Assembly: GCA_904420045.1 (NCBI GenBank)
Contig: CAJFTY010000038.1
Coordinates: forward strand, 1-45,474
Length of the DNA: 45,474 bases
DNA from: Candidatus Metaruminococcus caecorum
GTDB taxonomy: Bacteria > Bacillota > Clostridia > Oscillospirales > Ruminococcaceae
Reading direction: 5' to 3'
The notes under the pieces were generated by a model. That model had not been told where the DNA came from. It made no database searches and saw only the letters and a program-made list of their open reading frames with translations. The position numbers and the translations under genes were made by a program. The stretch's first letter is position 1, and the number at the start of each line of letters is the position of its first letter. This document shows positions 24,233-33,342 of this stretch, piece by piece.

Positions 24233-24339
24233 AAAATCCCTCTTTACCTATTGTGTGAAACCGTCGGTTCCCTCACATTTTTTACAGCCTGCGGCAGCGC
24301 CCCCATTTTTTCTATAAAACTGCATTCTGGCATAATGTT

Positions 24340-24369
24340 ATTATATCCAATGTACTTTCCCATTGTCAA
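24340..24369 (-). promoter_or_regulatory. Consensus promoter with inverted repeat, MarR gene
   Basis: On the minus strand: TTGACA (24364-24369), 18-nt spacer and TATAAT (24340-24345), both perfect. An inverted repeat CAATG-N8-CATTG (24348-24352 and 24361-24365) lies inside the spacer and reaches the -35 box. It could be an operator for autoregulation (inference). Confidence 0.8.
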
Positions 24370-24570
24370 GATAAAGGCTGGAATACCTACAAAATATGGA
24401 TTCCTGCTGCGGTTAAGCGGAAATTTAGCCCTGATCGGACAGTGCCGGTATTTCCGTATTGACATAGTATCATTTTTTGTTTCCGGGAACAGGGCGCGTC
24501 GTGGTTTTGCAGGACGGCACGGCCTTTCTGAAAAAACCATTCGGATTAGAAAAATGGAACCGATAAAAGT

Positions 24571-24604
24571 TAAGCCGCGCATCCGGAACACCGAATGCGC
24601 GGCT
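24571..24604 (-). terminator. Terminator of the iscS-iscU-mnmA operon
   Basis: A perfect 11-bp stem AAGCCGCGCAT / ATGCGCGGCTT. On the minus strand it is followed by AACTTTTAT, a weak T-tract. Confidence 0.65.
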
Positions 24605-24643
24605 TTGCATGTGTTTGACAAGCGGAACAACCATCTTTGCCCC

Positions 24644-25681
24644 TTAGACAAGGCCGGTTTCAATAAATCCGCCGCCCAGCACCACATCTCCGTCGTACAG
24701 CACCAGGGATTGGCCCTTTGCGGGAGCCCGCTGGGGCGACGCAAATTCCACCTGCAGATTCCCGCTGGGGAGCAAAAAGACTCTGGCCGGAGCGGGCTGC
24801 GCCACCGACCGGATCTTGACCTGGCAGTCAAACTGAGATGGGAATGGCTTGCCGGTGGTGGAACATACTCCGGAGATCTCCACAGCCGGGGCGTACTCGC
24901 TGCCGCCCCAGGCCAGGTAAATCCGGTTGGAAACCGGGTCGATGGATTTGATAAACACCGGTTTTCCCAGGGCGATCCCCAGCCGCTTGCGCTGGCCCAC
25001 CGTGTAGTGCAGGATGCCCTGATGCTCTCCACAAACCTCCCCCTCGGGGGAGATGAATTCGCCCTTGGGGGATCTGCCCAACCGGGCCTCTATGTAACCT
25101 GCGTAATTCCCGTCGGGAATAAAGCAGATCTCCTGGCTGTCCGGCTTGTCCGCGCAGCCAAGGCCCAGTTTTCCCGCGATTTCCCGCACCTGGGGCTTGG
25201 GGAGCTCCGCCAGGGGCAGCAGAAGCCGGGACAGAACCTCCTGCCCCAGCCGGTACAGCATATAGGACTGATCCCGCTGGCGGCTTTCCCCCCGCATCAG
25301 GTAAAAAACGCCGTCCTGCTCCCGAACGCTGGCGTAGTGTCCGGTGGCGATCAAATCGTAGCCCCGGGCGTCGGCCTCTTCCAGCAGAGCCCTGAATTTG
25401 ACGGTGGGGTTGCAGACCACACAGGGATTGGGGGTGCGCCCAGCCTTGTACTCCTCCATAAAGTAGGAGATCACCCGCTGTTCAAACGCCTCCTGCATGT
25501 CCTTGACAAACAGGGGGATTTCCAAAGCGTCGGCGGCCTCCTGCGCGGCGGCCACGGTGTCCTGGTGGGCGGGGGACATGCACAGCACCAGCCCCGCCAC
25601 CTCATGTCCCTGCTCTTTGAGCAGGTGGACGCACACCGAGGAATCCACCCCGCCGGACAAAGCCACCAGCACCTTAGACAT
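24644..25681 (-). CDS. mnmA: tRNA 2-thiouridine(34) synthase
   Basis: Inserts sulfur at position 2 of the wobble uridine of Lys, Glu and Gln tRNAs. The 345-residue protein has the ATP pyrophosphatase loop ALSGGVDSSV (about 6-15), the first catalytic cysteine in NPCVVCN and the second in SQEICFIPDG, plus the tRNA-binding middle and C-terminal beta-barrel domains. Its ATG (25681) overlaps the stop codon of the IscU-like gene by 8 nt, so the two are tightly coupled. With iscS upstream in the same operon, sulfur can pass from cysteine desulfurase to MnmA; no TusA/B/C/D/E relay genes are present here. Confidence 0.96.
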   Translation of the reverse strand: MSKVLVALSGGVDSSVCVHLLKEQGHEVAGLVLCMSPAHQDTVAAAQEAADALEIPLFVKDMQEAFEQRVISYFMEEYKAGRTPNPCVVCNPTVKFRALLEEADARGYDLIATGHYASVREQDGVFYLMRGESRQRDQSYMLYRLGQEVLSRLLLPLAELPKPQVREIAGKLGLGCADKPDSQEICFIPDGNYAGYIEARLGRSPKGEFISPEGEVCGEHQGILHYTVGQRKRLGIALGKPVFIKSIDPVSNRIYLAWGGSEYAPAVEISGVCSTTGKPFPSQFDCQVKIRSVAQPAPARVFLLPSGNLQVEFASPQRAPAKGQSLVLYDGDVVLGGGFIETGLV

Positions 25682-26099
25682 GGCAGGCCTCGCAGTCGCC
25701 GATTTCGCCCACAATGGGGGTGGGGTCGATGCCTTGGCGGGTGTAATAGTCCGCAATGGCGGACTTGATGGCCTGCTCGGCCAGCACGGAGCAGTGCACC
25801 TTCACCGGAGGCAGGCCGTCCAGGGCTTCCACCACCGCTTTGTTGGTGAGCTTTAGGGCATCCTCAATTTTTTTGCCGATAATCAGCTCGGTGGCCATGG
25901 AGCTGGTGGCCACCGCCGCGCCGCAGCCGAAAGTTTTAAATTTACAGTCGGTGATCACGCCGTTTTCCACCTTGATGAACATCTTCATGATGTCGCCGCA
26001 CTTGGCGTTGCCCACCTCACCCACGCCGTCCGCGTCGGGGAGCTCCCCCACGTTGCGGGGGTTGGTAAAATGATCCATGACTTTTTCACTGTATAACAT
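25674..26099 (-). CDS. iscU: IscU/NifU-type Fe-S cluster scaffold
   Basis: A 141-residue scaffold on which Fe-S clusters are built. All cluster ligands are present: Cys34 and Asp36 in AKCGD, Cys59 in FGCGAA and Cys103 in HCSVL. The N-terminus YSEKVMDHFTNPRNVG is typical. The C-terminus ends GDCEACHV, an extra CxxC often seen in Clostridia NifU-like proteins, whose role I do not know. It lies 26 nt after the cysteine desulfurase gene, its sulfur donor, and overlaps mnmA. No iscA, hscAB or fdx genes follow. Confidence 0.95.
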   Translation of the reverse strand: MLYSEKVMDHFTNPRNVGELPDADGVGEVGNAKCGDIMKMFIKVENGVITDCKFKTFGCGAAVATSSMATELIIGKKIEDALKLTNKAVVEALDGLPPVKVHCSVLAEQAIKSAIADYYTRQGIDPTPIVGEIGDCEACHV

Positions 26100-26125
26100 A
26101 AGGCGTTCTTCCTTTCTGAGATCGG

Positions 26126-27292
26126 TTATTCATGCCAAAGGGGGGACATCTTGCGCAGATACTCCACCACCTGAGGGATGGTTTCCAGCATATAGTCCAC
26201 ATCCTCGGGGGAGGTGTGCTCATTGATGGTCAGCCGCAGGGAGCCATGGGCAATCTCGTGGGGGAGCCCGATGGCCAGCAGCACGTGGGAGGGGTCCAGC
26301 GATCCCGAGGTGCACGCTGATCCGGAGGAGGCGCAGATCCCGTACTGATCCAGCTTTAGCAGCAGGGATTCGCCCTCCACCGCCTCAAACGAGATGTTGA
26401 CGTTGCCGCACAGCCGGGGAGAGCGGCCGCCGTTTAACCGGCATTTGGGCACCGAGGACAGAATCCCGTCGATCAACCTGTCCCGCAGGGGAGACACCGC
26501 CGCCGCACGCTGCTCCACAGTGGAGCAGGCGTCTAAAACCGCCTGGGCCAGGGCCGCGATGCCCAAAATGTTTTCGGTGCCCGCTCGGCGGCCGCGCTCC
26601 TGCCCGCCTCCGTCGATCAGGGTGTCCAGGACGATCCCCCGCCGGACATACAGTGCGCCGATCCCCTTGGGGGTGTGGATTTTATGCCCCGACAGAGACA
26701 GAAGGTCGATGTTCTGCTTTGCCACGTCGATGTCCACATTGCCGACGGTCTGCACCGCGTCGGTGTGAAACCACACCCCCGCTTCCCGGCAGACCGCGCC
26801 GATTTCGGGAATGGGCTGGATGGTGCCGATTTCATTGTTGGCGTACATGATGGTGACCAGCGCCGTGTCCGGGCGGAGGGCCTCCTTTACCTGTCGGGCC
26901 GTCACATATCCTTCGTCGTTTACCGGGAGGTAGGTGACCATAAACCCCATCTTTTCCAGGTGGGCGCAGGTGTGCAGCACCGCGTGGTGCTCGATGTTGG
27001 TGGTGATGATGTGCTTCTTTCCTTTTTTAAGCTGGGCCGCCGCGGCGCCCTTGATGGCCCAGTTGTCCGACTCCGATCCGCCGGAAGTAAAGAAAATTTC
27101 GCCAGGCTGGACCCCAAACGCCCCGGCAATCGCCGCCCGGGCGTTTTCCACCTCCTGCTGCGCCTGCCGCCCCAGGGCATAGATGCTGCTTGGGTTTCCG
27201 AATTTTTCCTGCAAATACGGCCGCATGGCCTGCAAAACGCTGTCAGACACCGGCGTGGTGGCCGCGTTGTCCGCATATACAAAACGGTTCAT
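26126..27292 (-). CDS. iscS: Cysteine desulfurase (IscS/NifS family)
   Basis: A PLP enzyme of 388 residues that takes sulfur from cysteine as an enzyme persulfide. Seen are [11 protein letters not shown] at the N-terminus, [11 protein letters not shown], the PLP lysine in [12 protein letters not shown] (near 202), and the active-site cysteine in [18 protein letters not shown] (near 326) within the long flexible loop of group I enzymes. The start is ATG at 27292, 7 nt after AAGGAGG. It is the first gene of the iscS-iscU-mnmA operon and supplies both cluster assembly and tRNA thiolation. A strong promoter with a 35-bp palindrome directly upstream suggests specific regulation. Confidence 0.95.
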   Translation of the reverse strand: MNRFVYADNAATTPVSDSVLQAMRPYLQEKFGNPSSIYALGRQAQQEVENARAAIAGAFGVQPGEIFFTSGGSESDNWAIKGAAAAQLKKGKKHIITTNIEHHAVLHTCAHLEKMGFMVTYLPVNDEGYVTARQVKEALRPDTALVTIMYANNEIGTIQPIPEIGAVCREAGVWFHTDAVQTVGNVDIDVAKQNIDLLSLSGHKIHTPKGIGALYVRRGIVLDTLIDGGGQERGRRAGTENILGIAALAQAVLDACSTVEQRAAAVSPLRDRLIDGILSSVPKCRLNGGRSPRLCGNVNISFEAVEGESLLLKLDQYGICASSGSACTSGSLDPSHVLLAIGLPHEIAHGSLRLTINEHTSPEDVDYMLETIPQVVEYLRKMSPLWHE

Positions 27293-27385
27293 ACAAAAAC
27301 CTCCTTGCGCGTAAATCTCTATGGTACATCTTTCCCGGAAAATTCCCAATTATGGGAAAACCGGACGATTTTCTGGCATATCCTT

Positions 27386-27414
27386 ATTATATACCGATAT
27401 GGTAGGAATTACAA
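27386..27414 (-). promoter_or_regulatory. iscS operon promoter
   Basis: On the minus strand: TTGTAA (27409-27414), 17-nt spacer and TATAAT (27386-27391), about 94 nt upstream of the iscS start. Confidence 0.78.
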
Positions 27415-27449
27415 CCTATAATTCCTATAAATTTTATAAGAATTATAGG
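27405..27449. promoter_or_regulatory. Palindromic operator cluster at the iscS promoter
   Basis: Positions 27415-27449 form a 35-bp AT-rich palindrome: CCTATAATTC and GAATTATAGG at the ends, TATAAA and TTTATA nearer the centre, one mismatched pair and one central base. A second inverted repeat, GGAATTA-N7-TAATTCC (27405-27425), overlaps its left part and the -35 box. The arrangement suggests several operator half-sites for a dimeric regulator, for example of the Rrf2 (IscR/CymR) type; that identity is a guess. No such regulator is encoded in the window. Confidence 0.65.
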
Positions 27450-27485
27450 AAAATGGTGTGCAATCTGTTAAAAGACGGTGCTTTT

Positions 27486-27929
27486 TTATAGAAAGCGCCG
27501 GGACTGGGCCACCGCCATGGCGTCGCACCGCTCATTTTCTGGGTGGCCAGCGTGGCCCTTGACCCAGATAAAGGTTACCTGGTGAAGCTCCAGCAGGGAA
27601 AGCAGCTTGTCCCACAAATCGGGATTGAGCGCCTTATCCTTTTTGTTGCGCATCCAGCCGTTTGCCTTCCATTTTTTGGCCCAGCCTTGGGTGATGGCGT
27701 CGATGATGTACTTGGAATCGCTGTACACCGTGACGGCGCAGGGCTCTTTTAACGCGGAAAGCCCCGCGATCACCGCCGAAAGCTCCATGCGGTTGTTGGT
27801 GGTCTGGGGTTCGCCGCCGGACAGCTCCTTTTCTTTTGTTCCAAACCGGAGGATGGCCCCCCATCCGCCTGCGCCGGGATTGCCGCTGCACGCCCCGTCG
27901 GTATAAAGCTCCACCTGTTTGATCGCCAT
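27486..27929 (-). CDS. rnhA: Ribonuclease HI
   Basis: Cleaves RNA in RNA-DNA hybrids. The 147-residue protein keeps all four metal-binding acids: Asp11 in [12 protein letters not shown], Glu49 in NNRMELS, Asp71 in VYSDSKYI and Asp136 in ERCDAMA, together with the basic loop [16 protein letters not shown] that grips the hybrid. The start is ATG at 27929 with GGTGGAG upstream; the frame is open further upstream but without protein-like sequence. It lies upstream of iscS on the same strand, but the separate iscS promoter makes co-transcription unnecessary. Confidence 0.95.
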   Translation of the reverse strand: MAIKQVELYTDGACSGNPGAGGWGAILRFGTKEKELSGGEPQTTNNRMELSAVIAGLSALKEPCAVTVYSDSKYIIDAITQGWAKKWKANGWMRNKKDKALNPDLWDKLLSLLELHQVTFIWVKGHAGHPENERCDAMAVAQSRRFL

Positions 27930-27980
27930 GTGCTCCACCTTTCCGCCGGGGATGTCCCGGCTTGTTTGCTTACCCGTAAA

Positions 27981-28009
27981 ATTATAGCGTAATCCGCCCG
28001 GCGGCACAA
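27981..28009 (-). promoter_or_regulatory. Promoter of rnhA
   Basis: On the minus strand: TTGTGC (28004-28009), 17-nt spacer and TATAAT (27981-27986), about 50 nt upstream of the rnhA start. Confidence 0.65.
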
Positions 28010-28074
28010 TAGCAAACGCCAAAAATTCCACGGGAATAACCCGGGGCTTGACCGAATAGATATAGGAGGACGAG

Positions 28075-30933
28075 GTGTCAGCTTCCTTGATTATCCGAAG
28101 ATGGGAGAGTACGAAGGCTTTGAAACTCATGGAATTATTGCAGCGGGATTTATCCGAATCCCCCGCCGCCCGGGGGGCAGAACAGGAACAGCCGGCTCCC
28201 CGCCCGGCGGAAGAAACCATCCATTCGGCGGCGCCGGTATCCCCCCGCCGAGAGGCGGCAGAGGGCTTAAGCTCCGCCCAGGCCCGGGAACGGCTGGAGA
28301 TGGACGGGGAAAACACGTTAAAAGGGGGGACGTCGGTTCACCCTGTCAAGATTTTCACCGCCCAGTTTAAAGATTTAATGGTGCTGATCCTGCTTGTCTG
28401 CACCGGGGTGTCGGTGTTTATGGGGGAGTACACCGAGGCGGTGGCCATCGCGGTCATTGTGTTTGTCAACGCCTTGCTGGGCTTTTTCCAGGAGCTTAAG
28501 ACCGAAAAGACCCTGGAGGCCCTCAAAAACATGGCGGCGCCCCAGGCCGCGGTCTACCGGGACGGAAGCCTTTGCAAGATCCCCGCGTCCCAACTGGTGA
28601 CGGGGGATGTGATTCAGGTGGAGGCGGGGGACCGGGTTCCCGCCGACGGGGTGATTTTAGACGCGGTGAGCCTTGCCGCCGAGGAGGCGGTGCTCACCGG
28701 CGAAAGTGTACCGGTGGAGAAAACCATCAGCATTGGCAAACAGGCGGGCAACGAGCTCAACCGGGCGGATATCCTGTACATGGGAACCACCGTGACCAAG
28801 GGCCGTGCCAAGGCCCGGGTGATCGCCACGGGGATGAAAACCCAGATGGGGCGGATCGCCGGGATGCTGGGGGAGATCGAGGAGGAGCCTACGCCGCTGC
28901 AAAAGCGGCTGGATCAGCTGGGCAAATACATCGCCGTGGGCTGTCTGCTGGTCTGCCTGATCGTGTCCGTGACGGGACTTCTGCGGGGGGAACATTTTTT
29001 TGACATGCTGATTACCGGGGTGTCCCTGGCAGTGGCGGCGGTGCCCGAGGGGCTGCCCGCCATTGTCACCATCGCCCTGGCGCTGGCAGTGGGGCGGATG
29101 GTCAAGCGCAAGGCGCTGATCCGCAAGCTCCACGCGGTGGAAACCTTAGGCTGTGCCAGCGTGATCTGCTCGGATAAGACGGGGACCCTCACCCAGAACA
29201 AAATGACCGTCAAACGCCTGTACACCTTGAGCCGTCGGATCGACGTCACCGGCGACGGATACGAGCGGGCCGGAGGTTTTGATGTGGAAGGACGCCGGTT
29301 TCACGCCGCCCAGGACCCCGACGTCCGAAGGCTTTTGGAAATCGCGGTGTTGTGCAACAACGCTCAACTAAAATCCGAAAAAGAGGGCTTTGTCAGCCGG
29401 GACCGGGCGGTCAACAAGGCCAAGGGCAGCCATGAGGTGGTGGGAGACCCCACCGAGGGCGCGCTGCTGGTGATGGCCGCCAAGGCGGGCATGCTGGCAG
29501 GCGGACTTTCCACCGATTATGAAAAGATCGGGGAAAACCCCTTCGATTCCGAGCGCAAGTGCATGTCGGTGGTGGTCAGGGCCAAAAACGGGCAGAGAAT
29601 CCTGCTGGTCAAGGGCGCCTGCGACGTGATTTTAAACCGGTGCGCCTCCGTTCAGAAGGACGGTGCGGTGAGCGTCATGACCGACGGAATCAAAAAGGAA
29701 ATTTTGCAGGAAAACGACCGAATGGCGGAACGGGCTCTGCGGGTGCTGGGATTTGCCTACCGCAACCTCCCCGAGGGAGGGCCGGCAAACGAGGAAGGCC
29801 TGGTGTTTGTGGGACTCACCGGGATGATCGATCCGCCCCGGAAAGAGGCCAAACAGGCGGTGCGCACCTGCCGCCGGGCTGGGATCAAGACCGTGATGAT
29901 TACCGGCGACCACATGGCCACCGCCCGGGCGATTGCCGGGGAAATCGGCATCTGGCACAAGGGGGATCACGTGTTCACCGGAGCCCAGCTGGACCGCATG
30001 GACGACGAGGAATTGGCCCGGGTGGTGGAGGACACCACCGTGTTCGCCCGGGTGTCTCCCAGCCACAAGCTGCGGATCGTGCGGGCGTTTAAAAAGCACG
30101 GCCATGTGGTGGCCATGACCGGGGACGGGGTCAACGACGCGCCCGCCATCAAAGAAGCGGACATCGGGGTATCCATGGGGATCTCCGGCACCGACGTCAC
30201 CAAGGAGGCCAGCGAGGTCATCCTGTTGGATGACAACTTCGCCACCTTGGTCACCGCGGTGGAAGAGGGCCGGGTGATCTACTCCAACATCCGCAAGTTT
30301 ATCCGGTATCTGCTGTCCTGCAACATCGGCGAGGTGCTCACCATGTTTTTGGGAATGCTTATGGGCCTGCCGGTGGTGCTTTTGCCCATCCAGATCCTGC
30401 TGGTGAACCTTGTGACCGACGGCCTGCCCGCCATCGCCCTGGGCCTGGAGCCCCCGGAAAAGGATGTGATGAACCAAAAGCCCAGGCGCACCTCCGACGG
30501 GGTGTTTAGCCACGGGCTGTTGACCACCATCCTGTTCCGGGGCTGTCTGATCGGGCTGACCACGCTGGCGGTGTTCGTCACTCTGTTCCGCATGAGCCTG
30601 AGCGTGGATGTGGCCCGTACCGGCGCGTTTTTGGCCTTGGTGCTCACCCAGTTGATCCACGTGTTCGAGTGTAAAAGCGAGACCAAAAACGTCTTTACGG
30701 TTCCCTACTGGAACAACCTGAAGCTGGTGCTGGCGGCGGCGCTGTCGTGTTCGATGATCTTTGCGGCCATCTACGTCAAAGCCCTGCGGCCGATCTTTTC
30801 CACGGTTCCGCTGGACGGGAACTATGTGCTGGTGGTGCTGGGGTTCTGCCTGGTCGCGCCGGTCATCAGCGCGGTGGTGGGGCTGTTCCGGCACAGGGAA
30901 AAGGCTTCTGTGGAGGTGGATCTGCAAAAGTAG
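28075..30933 (+). CDS. Calcium-type P-type ATPase (P2)
   Basis: A 952-residue P2-type cation ATPase, probably exporting Ca2+. The actuator motif LTGESVP is near 207, the phosphorylated aspartate is Asp367 in CSDKTGTLT, and the hinge motif is [20 protein letters not shown]. The fourth membrane helix has [15 protein letters not shown] and the sixth [15 protein letters not shown], which fit Ca2+ coordination in SERCA/PMCA relatives. About 65 residues precede the usual N-terminal block [12 protein letters not shown]; this Pro/Glu-rich extension is probably disordered. The GTG at 28075 is 5 nt after AGGAGG; an ATG at 28129 is less well placed. The gene stands alone, divergent from rnhA. Confidence 0.92.
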   Translation: MSASLIIRRWESTKALKLMELLQRDLSESPAARGAEQEQPAPRPAEETIHSAAPVSPRREAAEGLSSAQARERLEMDGENTLKGGTSVHPVKIFTAQFKDLMVLILLVCTGVSVFMGEYTEAVAIAVIVFVNALLGFFQELKTEKTLEALKNMAAPQAAVYRDGSLCKIPASQLVTGDVIQVEAGDRVPADGVILDAVSLAAEEAVLTGESVPVEKTISIGKQAGNELNRADILYMGTTVTKGRAKARVIATGMKTQMGRIAGMLGEIEEEPTPLQKRLDQLGKYIAVGCLLVCLIVSVTGLLRGEHFFDMLITGVSLAVAAVPEGLPAIVTIALALAVGRMVKRKALIRKLHAVETLGCASVICSDKTGTLTQNKMTVKRLYTLSRRIDVTGDGYERAGGFDVEGRRFHAAQDPDVRRLLEIAVLCNNAQLKSEKEGFVSRDRAVNKAKGSHEVVGDPTEGALLVMAAKAGMLAGGLSTDYEKIGENPFDSERKCMSVVVRAKNGQRILLVKGACDVILNRCASVQKDGAVSVMTDGIKKEILQENDRMAERALRVLGFAYRNLPEGGPANEEGLVFVGLTGMIDPPRKEAKQAVRTCRRAGIKTVMITGDHMATARAIAGEIGIWHKGDHVFTGAQLDRMDDEELARVVEDTTVFARVSPSHKLRIVRAFKKHGHVVAMTGDGVNDAPAIKEADIGVSMGISGTDVTKEASEVILLDDNFATLVTAVEEGRVIYSNIRKFIRYLLSCNIGEVLTMFLGMLMGLPVVLLPIQILLVNLVTDGLPAIALGLEPPEKDVMNQKPRRTSDGVFSHGLLTTILFRGCLIGLTTLAVFVTLFRMSLSVDVARTGAFLALVLTQLIHVFECKSETKNVFTVPYWNNLKLVLAAALSCSMIFAAIYVKALRPIFSTVPLDGNYVLVVLGFCLVAPVISAVVGLFRHREKASVEVDLQK

Positions 30934-31020
30934 CGGCTTGGAATACTTGTGAAAGCCGGCGCATATAGATAGCACTACAGGTCCTTAAGCGGAACAATCC
31001 ACATGAAAAGGGGTGCGGGG

Positions 31021-31500
31021 ATGTTTGTATGCTCGATGAAAATGTCCAGAATCAAAGTGTTTGCCGTATTTGCGCTGGTGCTGGCGGCGGTTTTGGTGGG
31101 CGTGGGATTCCTTGCGTCCTCCCATGCGGACACAGATGCCGCGGCCAAGGCCCAGACGCCAAAGCTCTTGGCGCAGACAAACGAACAGCGGATCGACTTC
31201 CTTAAGCAGTTTGGATGGGAGGTTTCCGCCGAGCCAGTGGAGGTTGTGGAGGTTGTGGTTCCCACCGAATTTGACCAGACCTATGAAAAGTATAATATCA
31301 TCCAGCGCAAGCAGGGGTTTGACCTGGCGGATTACAAGGGAAAACGAGTTAAACGCTGGACCTACGAGATCAAAAATTATCCTGAGGGAAAAACCGGCGT
31401 GCGCGCAAACCTTCTGGTGCTCGACGGCAAGGTGATCGGCGGAGATGTGAGTTCGGTGGAGCTCAATGGATTTATGCACGGTTTTAAGCTGGAGGGGTAA
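31021..31500 (+). CDS. DUF4830 domain membrane-anchored protein
   Basis: A 159-residue protein with a basic N-terminus and one hydrophobic segment (about 12-32), then an extracytoplasmic domain of the DUF4830 type: RIDFLKQFGWEVS, FDQTYEKYNIIQRKQGFDL, and YEIKNYPEGKTGVRANLLVLDGKVIGG in short blocks. The family is common in Clostridia and its function is unknown. The ATG at 31021 sits 7 nt after AAGGGG; an ATG at 31003 and later ATGs at 31036 and 31042 are alternatives. It follows the P-type ATPase gene by 87 nt and may be co-transcribed. A perfect terminator follows. Confidence 0.75.
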   Translation: MFVCSMKMSRIKVFAVFALVLAAVLVGVGFLASSHADTDAAAKAQTPKLLAQTNEQRIDFLKQFGWEVSAEPVEVVEVVVPTEFDQTYEKYNIIQRKQGFDLADYKGKRVKRWTYEIKNYPEGKTGVRANLLVLDGKVIGGDVSSVELNGFMHGFKLEG

Positions 31501-31510
31501 AGAACGTACG

Positions 31511-31544
31511 AAAAAGGGCCTGGCAAACCTGCCAGGCCCTTTTT
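31511..31544. terminator. Bidirectional terminator
   Basis: A perfect 15-bp stem, AAAAAGGGCCTGGCA with its complement, loop AACC, with A and T runs at both ends. It separates the convergent DUF4830 and PHP genes. Confidence 0.95.
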
Positions 31545-31561
31545 CTGGACGCATCGAACTG

Positions 31562-32242
31562 TCAATCGTTTTTTCCTTCATGCAGGACAAAATCCATGGA
31601 GGTTAACGCAGACACCAGCGCAGACGGGCTGTCCAGCCGGGTTTCGGTCAGGATGCCGGTGCCGTTCATATGCTCCGGCCGGTGGTAGTCGGAGCCGCAG
31701 ATTCCCCGCAGGCCGAACCGCTGGGCCCAGGCCTTGGCGATCTCATTGCGGGAGTCGTGCGAACGGCAGCAGTTGGCGGTTTCGATTCCGTCCAGAAGCC
31801 GGGGGTCGGTGACCGTCATGCCGTTGCGAAACGGATGGGCCTGGTAAATCAGCCCGCCGGCATCATGGACAAGCTGGGACAATCCGTCGATAGAAAGCTC
31901 CATGATATTGCCCATCCGGCAGACAAATTCTTCGTCAATCCCGTAGACCAGATAGTCGTTCATATTCGGATGGACCCGAACCTCCATGCCCAGCAAAACA
32001 CAGAGTTTGTCCCCGGCGTGTTTACGCATGCTCCGGTAATCGGAAAGAAACAAATCCGCCTGTTCCCGCCAGGAGGAAAGCCCCTCCTGCTGTGCCCATT
32101 CAAAAAACGAAGGGCTCATGTGGTTGGTGAGCACCAGGGTGCTGTATCCGTTTTGGATGTAGTCCTCCGCCACCTGGGCGGCGGTGCTCTGGGCGCACCG
32201 GCTCACCGGCCAGGTGTGGGCGTGGAGTTCGGTTTTATACAT
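31562..32242 (-). CDS. PHP-domain metal-dependent phosphoesterase
   Basis: A 226-residue PHP-fold protein. Metal-binding motifs are ELHAHTWPVS (HxH) at the N-terminus, the histidine in LTNHMSP, LLGMEVRVH, QAHPFRN and CGSDYHRPEH near the C-terminus. Stand-alone PHP proteins of this size include histidinol phosphatases and RNase AM/YciV-like 5'-3' exonucleases; the sequence here does not single one out. The start is ATG at 32242 with AGGTGA 5 nt upstream; the frame is open further upstream without protein-like sequence. Confidence 0.85.
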   Translation of the reverse strand: MYKTELHAHTWPVSRCAQSTAAQVAEDYIQNGYSTLVLTNHMSPSFFEWAQQEGLSSWREQADLFLSDYRSMRKHAGDKLCVLLGMEVRVHPNMNDYLVYGIDEEFVCRMGNIMELSIDGLSQLVHDAGGLIYQAHPFRNGMTVTDPRLLDGIETANCCRSHDSRNEIAKAWAQRFGLRGICGSDYHRPEHMNGTGILTETRLDSPSALVSALTSMDFVLHEGKND

Positions 32243-32414
32243 AATCGTCACCTGTCTTTTAGACAATTTTATCTTTTTTAGTATAGTGGATTTTTGGGGA
32301 AAGATCAACGGATGTTTCGATGTGCCTTTACAAGGGCAATATGGTTGTCGCCCTTGCCAAATGAGAAGCGTTTGTGGTACAGTATACGGGATAACGGAAA
32401 GGAAGTGGAGCACG

Positions 32415-33140
32415 ATGGCAGAGCAGATGCGGCTGGACAAGTTTTTTTCCAGTCAGTCGTTGGCCAGCCGGAAGGAGACGGCCAAGCTGGTCCGGCAGGG
32501 ACGGGTTTTGGTCAACGGAGTTCCCGCCAAAGCCGCCGATCAAAAGATCACCCCGGGTTGCGACCGGGTTTCCCTGGATGGGGAGGAGCTTTCCTTTCAA
32601 AAGCATGTCTACCTGATGCTCCACAAACCCGCCGGGGTGGTCAGCGCAACCCAGGACGGCCGGTATCCCACCGTACTGGATCTGGTGCCGCCGGAGCTGT
32701 TCCGCCGGGGCTTGTTCCCGGCGGGGAGGCTGGACCGGGATACCGAGGGGTTTGTGCTGCTCACCGACGACGGGGAGTTCGCCCACGACATTTTATCTCC
32801 CCGTCGCCATGTGCCCAAGGAATACGAGGCGGTGCTGGATGCGCCGGTGGGGGACGCTGAGGTCGAGGCCTTCGCCGGGGGAATGACCCTGGAAAGCGGA
32901 GAGGTGTGCAAACCTGCGGGGTTGTGCGTACTGCCCCAGGGGGATGGGCGGATGGTTCGGGTGACCCTGGTGGAGGGGAAATACCATCAGATCAAGCGGA
33001 TGTTCGGGGCGCTGGGAAGAAAAGTGGAATATCTAAAACGCACAAAAATCGGAGGGCTTCCGCTGGATGAAAATCTGCCCAAAGGCAGTTGCAAAGCCCT
33101 TTCCAGCCGGGAAGTTTCCGCGATCATCAAACATATTTGA
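32415..33140 (+). CDS. RsuA-family rRNA pseudouridine synthase
   Basis: A 241-residue pseudouridine synthase of the RsuA/RluB/E/F family. An N-terminal S4 RNA-binding domain (MRLDKFFSSQSLASRKE, VLVNGVPAK) is joined to the catalytic domain. The catalytic aspartate is near 107 in AGRLDRDTEGFVLL, and the C-terminal motif EGKYHQIKRMFGALG is intact. Its length is closest to RsuA, which modifies 16S rRNA position 516, but other targets are not excluded. The ATG at 32415 follows GTGGAG. A small inverted repeat CAAGGGC/GCCCTTG lies about 85 nt upstream. Confidence 0.9.
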   Translation: MAEQMRLDKFFSSQSLASRKETAKLVRQGRVLVNGVPAKAADQKITPGCDRVSLDGEELSFQKHVYLMLHKPAGVVSATQDGRYPTVLDLVPPELFRRGLFPAGRLDRDTEGFVLLTDDGEFAHDILSPRRHVPKEYEAVLDAPVGDAEVEAFAGGMTLESGEVCKPAGLCVLPQGDGRMVRVTLVEGKYHQIKRMFGALGRKVEYLKRTKIGGLPLDENLPKGSCKALSSREVSAIIKHI

Positions 33141-33342
33141 TAAAAAAAATCATGAAAAAAAGGCATTTTTTGACCCGTTAGGCAAAGTATATAAAGCTAT
33201 TTTATAAACTTTGGGTAATCGGTGACTGTTATTTTATCCCCGACTTTGGTATAGTATTATCAGTGTCCGTGTATATGCGTCTGTACATTTCCAGAAAATG
33301 ACATATACCAAAAGAAATAGAATCATTTTAGGAGGTCCTTTT

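Larger units (their letters stand above)
24233..24643. other. Intergenic region between MarR gene and mnmA
   Basis: About 410 nt without a recognisable gene. It holds the MarR promoter (24340-24369), an inverted repeat in that promoter and, at the far end, the mnmA terminator (24571-24604). The part from about 24375 to 24570 shows nothing I can identify; a TTGACA near 24459 on the plus strand has no gene downstream. Confidence 0.5.

Noticed and set aside
24459-24490. TTGACA on the plus strand between the MarR gene and mnmA
   Set aside because: There is no suitable -10 at 16-18 nt and no plus-strand gene downstream.
29632-30975. 447-codon minus-strand frame opposite the P-type ATPase gene
   Set aside because: The product is rich in His/Gln/Gly, the reverse-complement shadow of GC-rich codons, and the plus-strand ATPase is certain.
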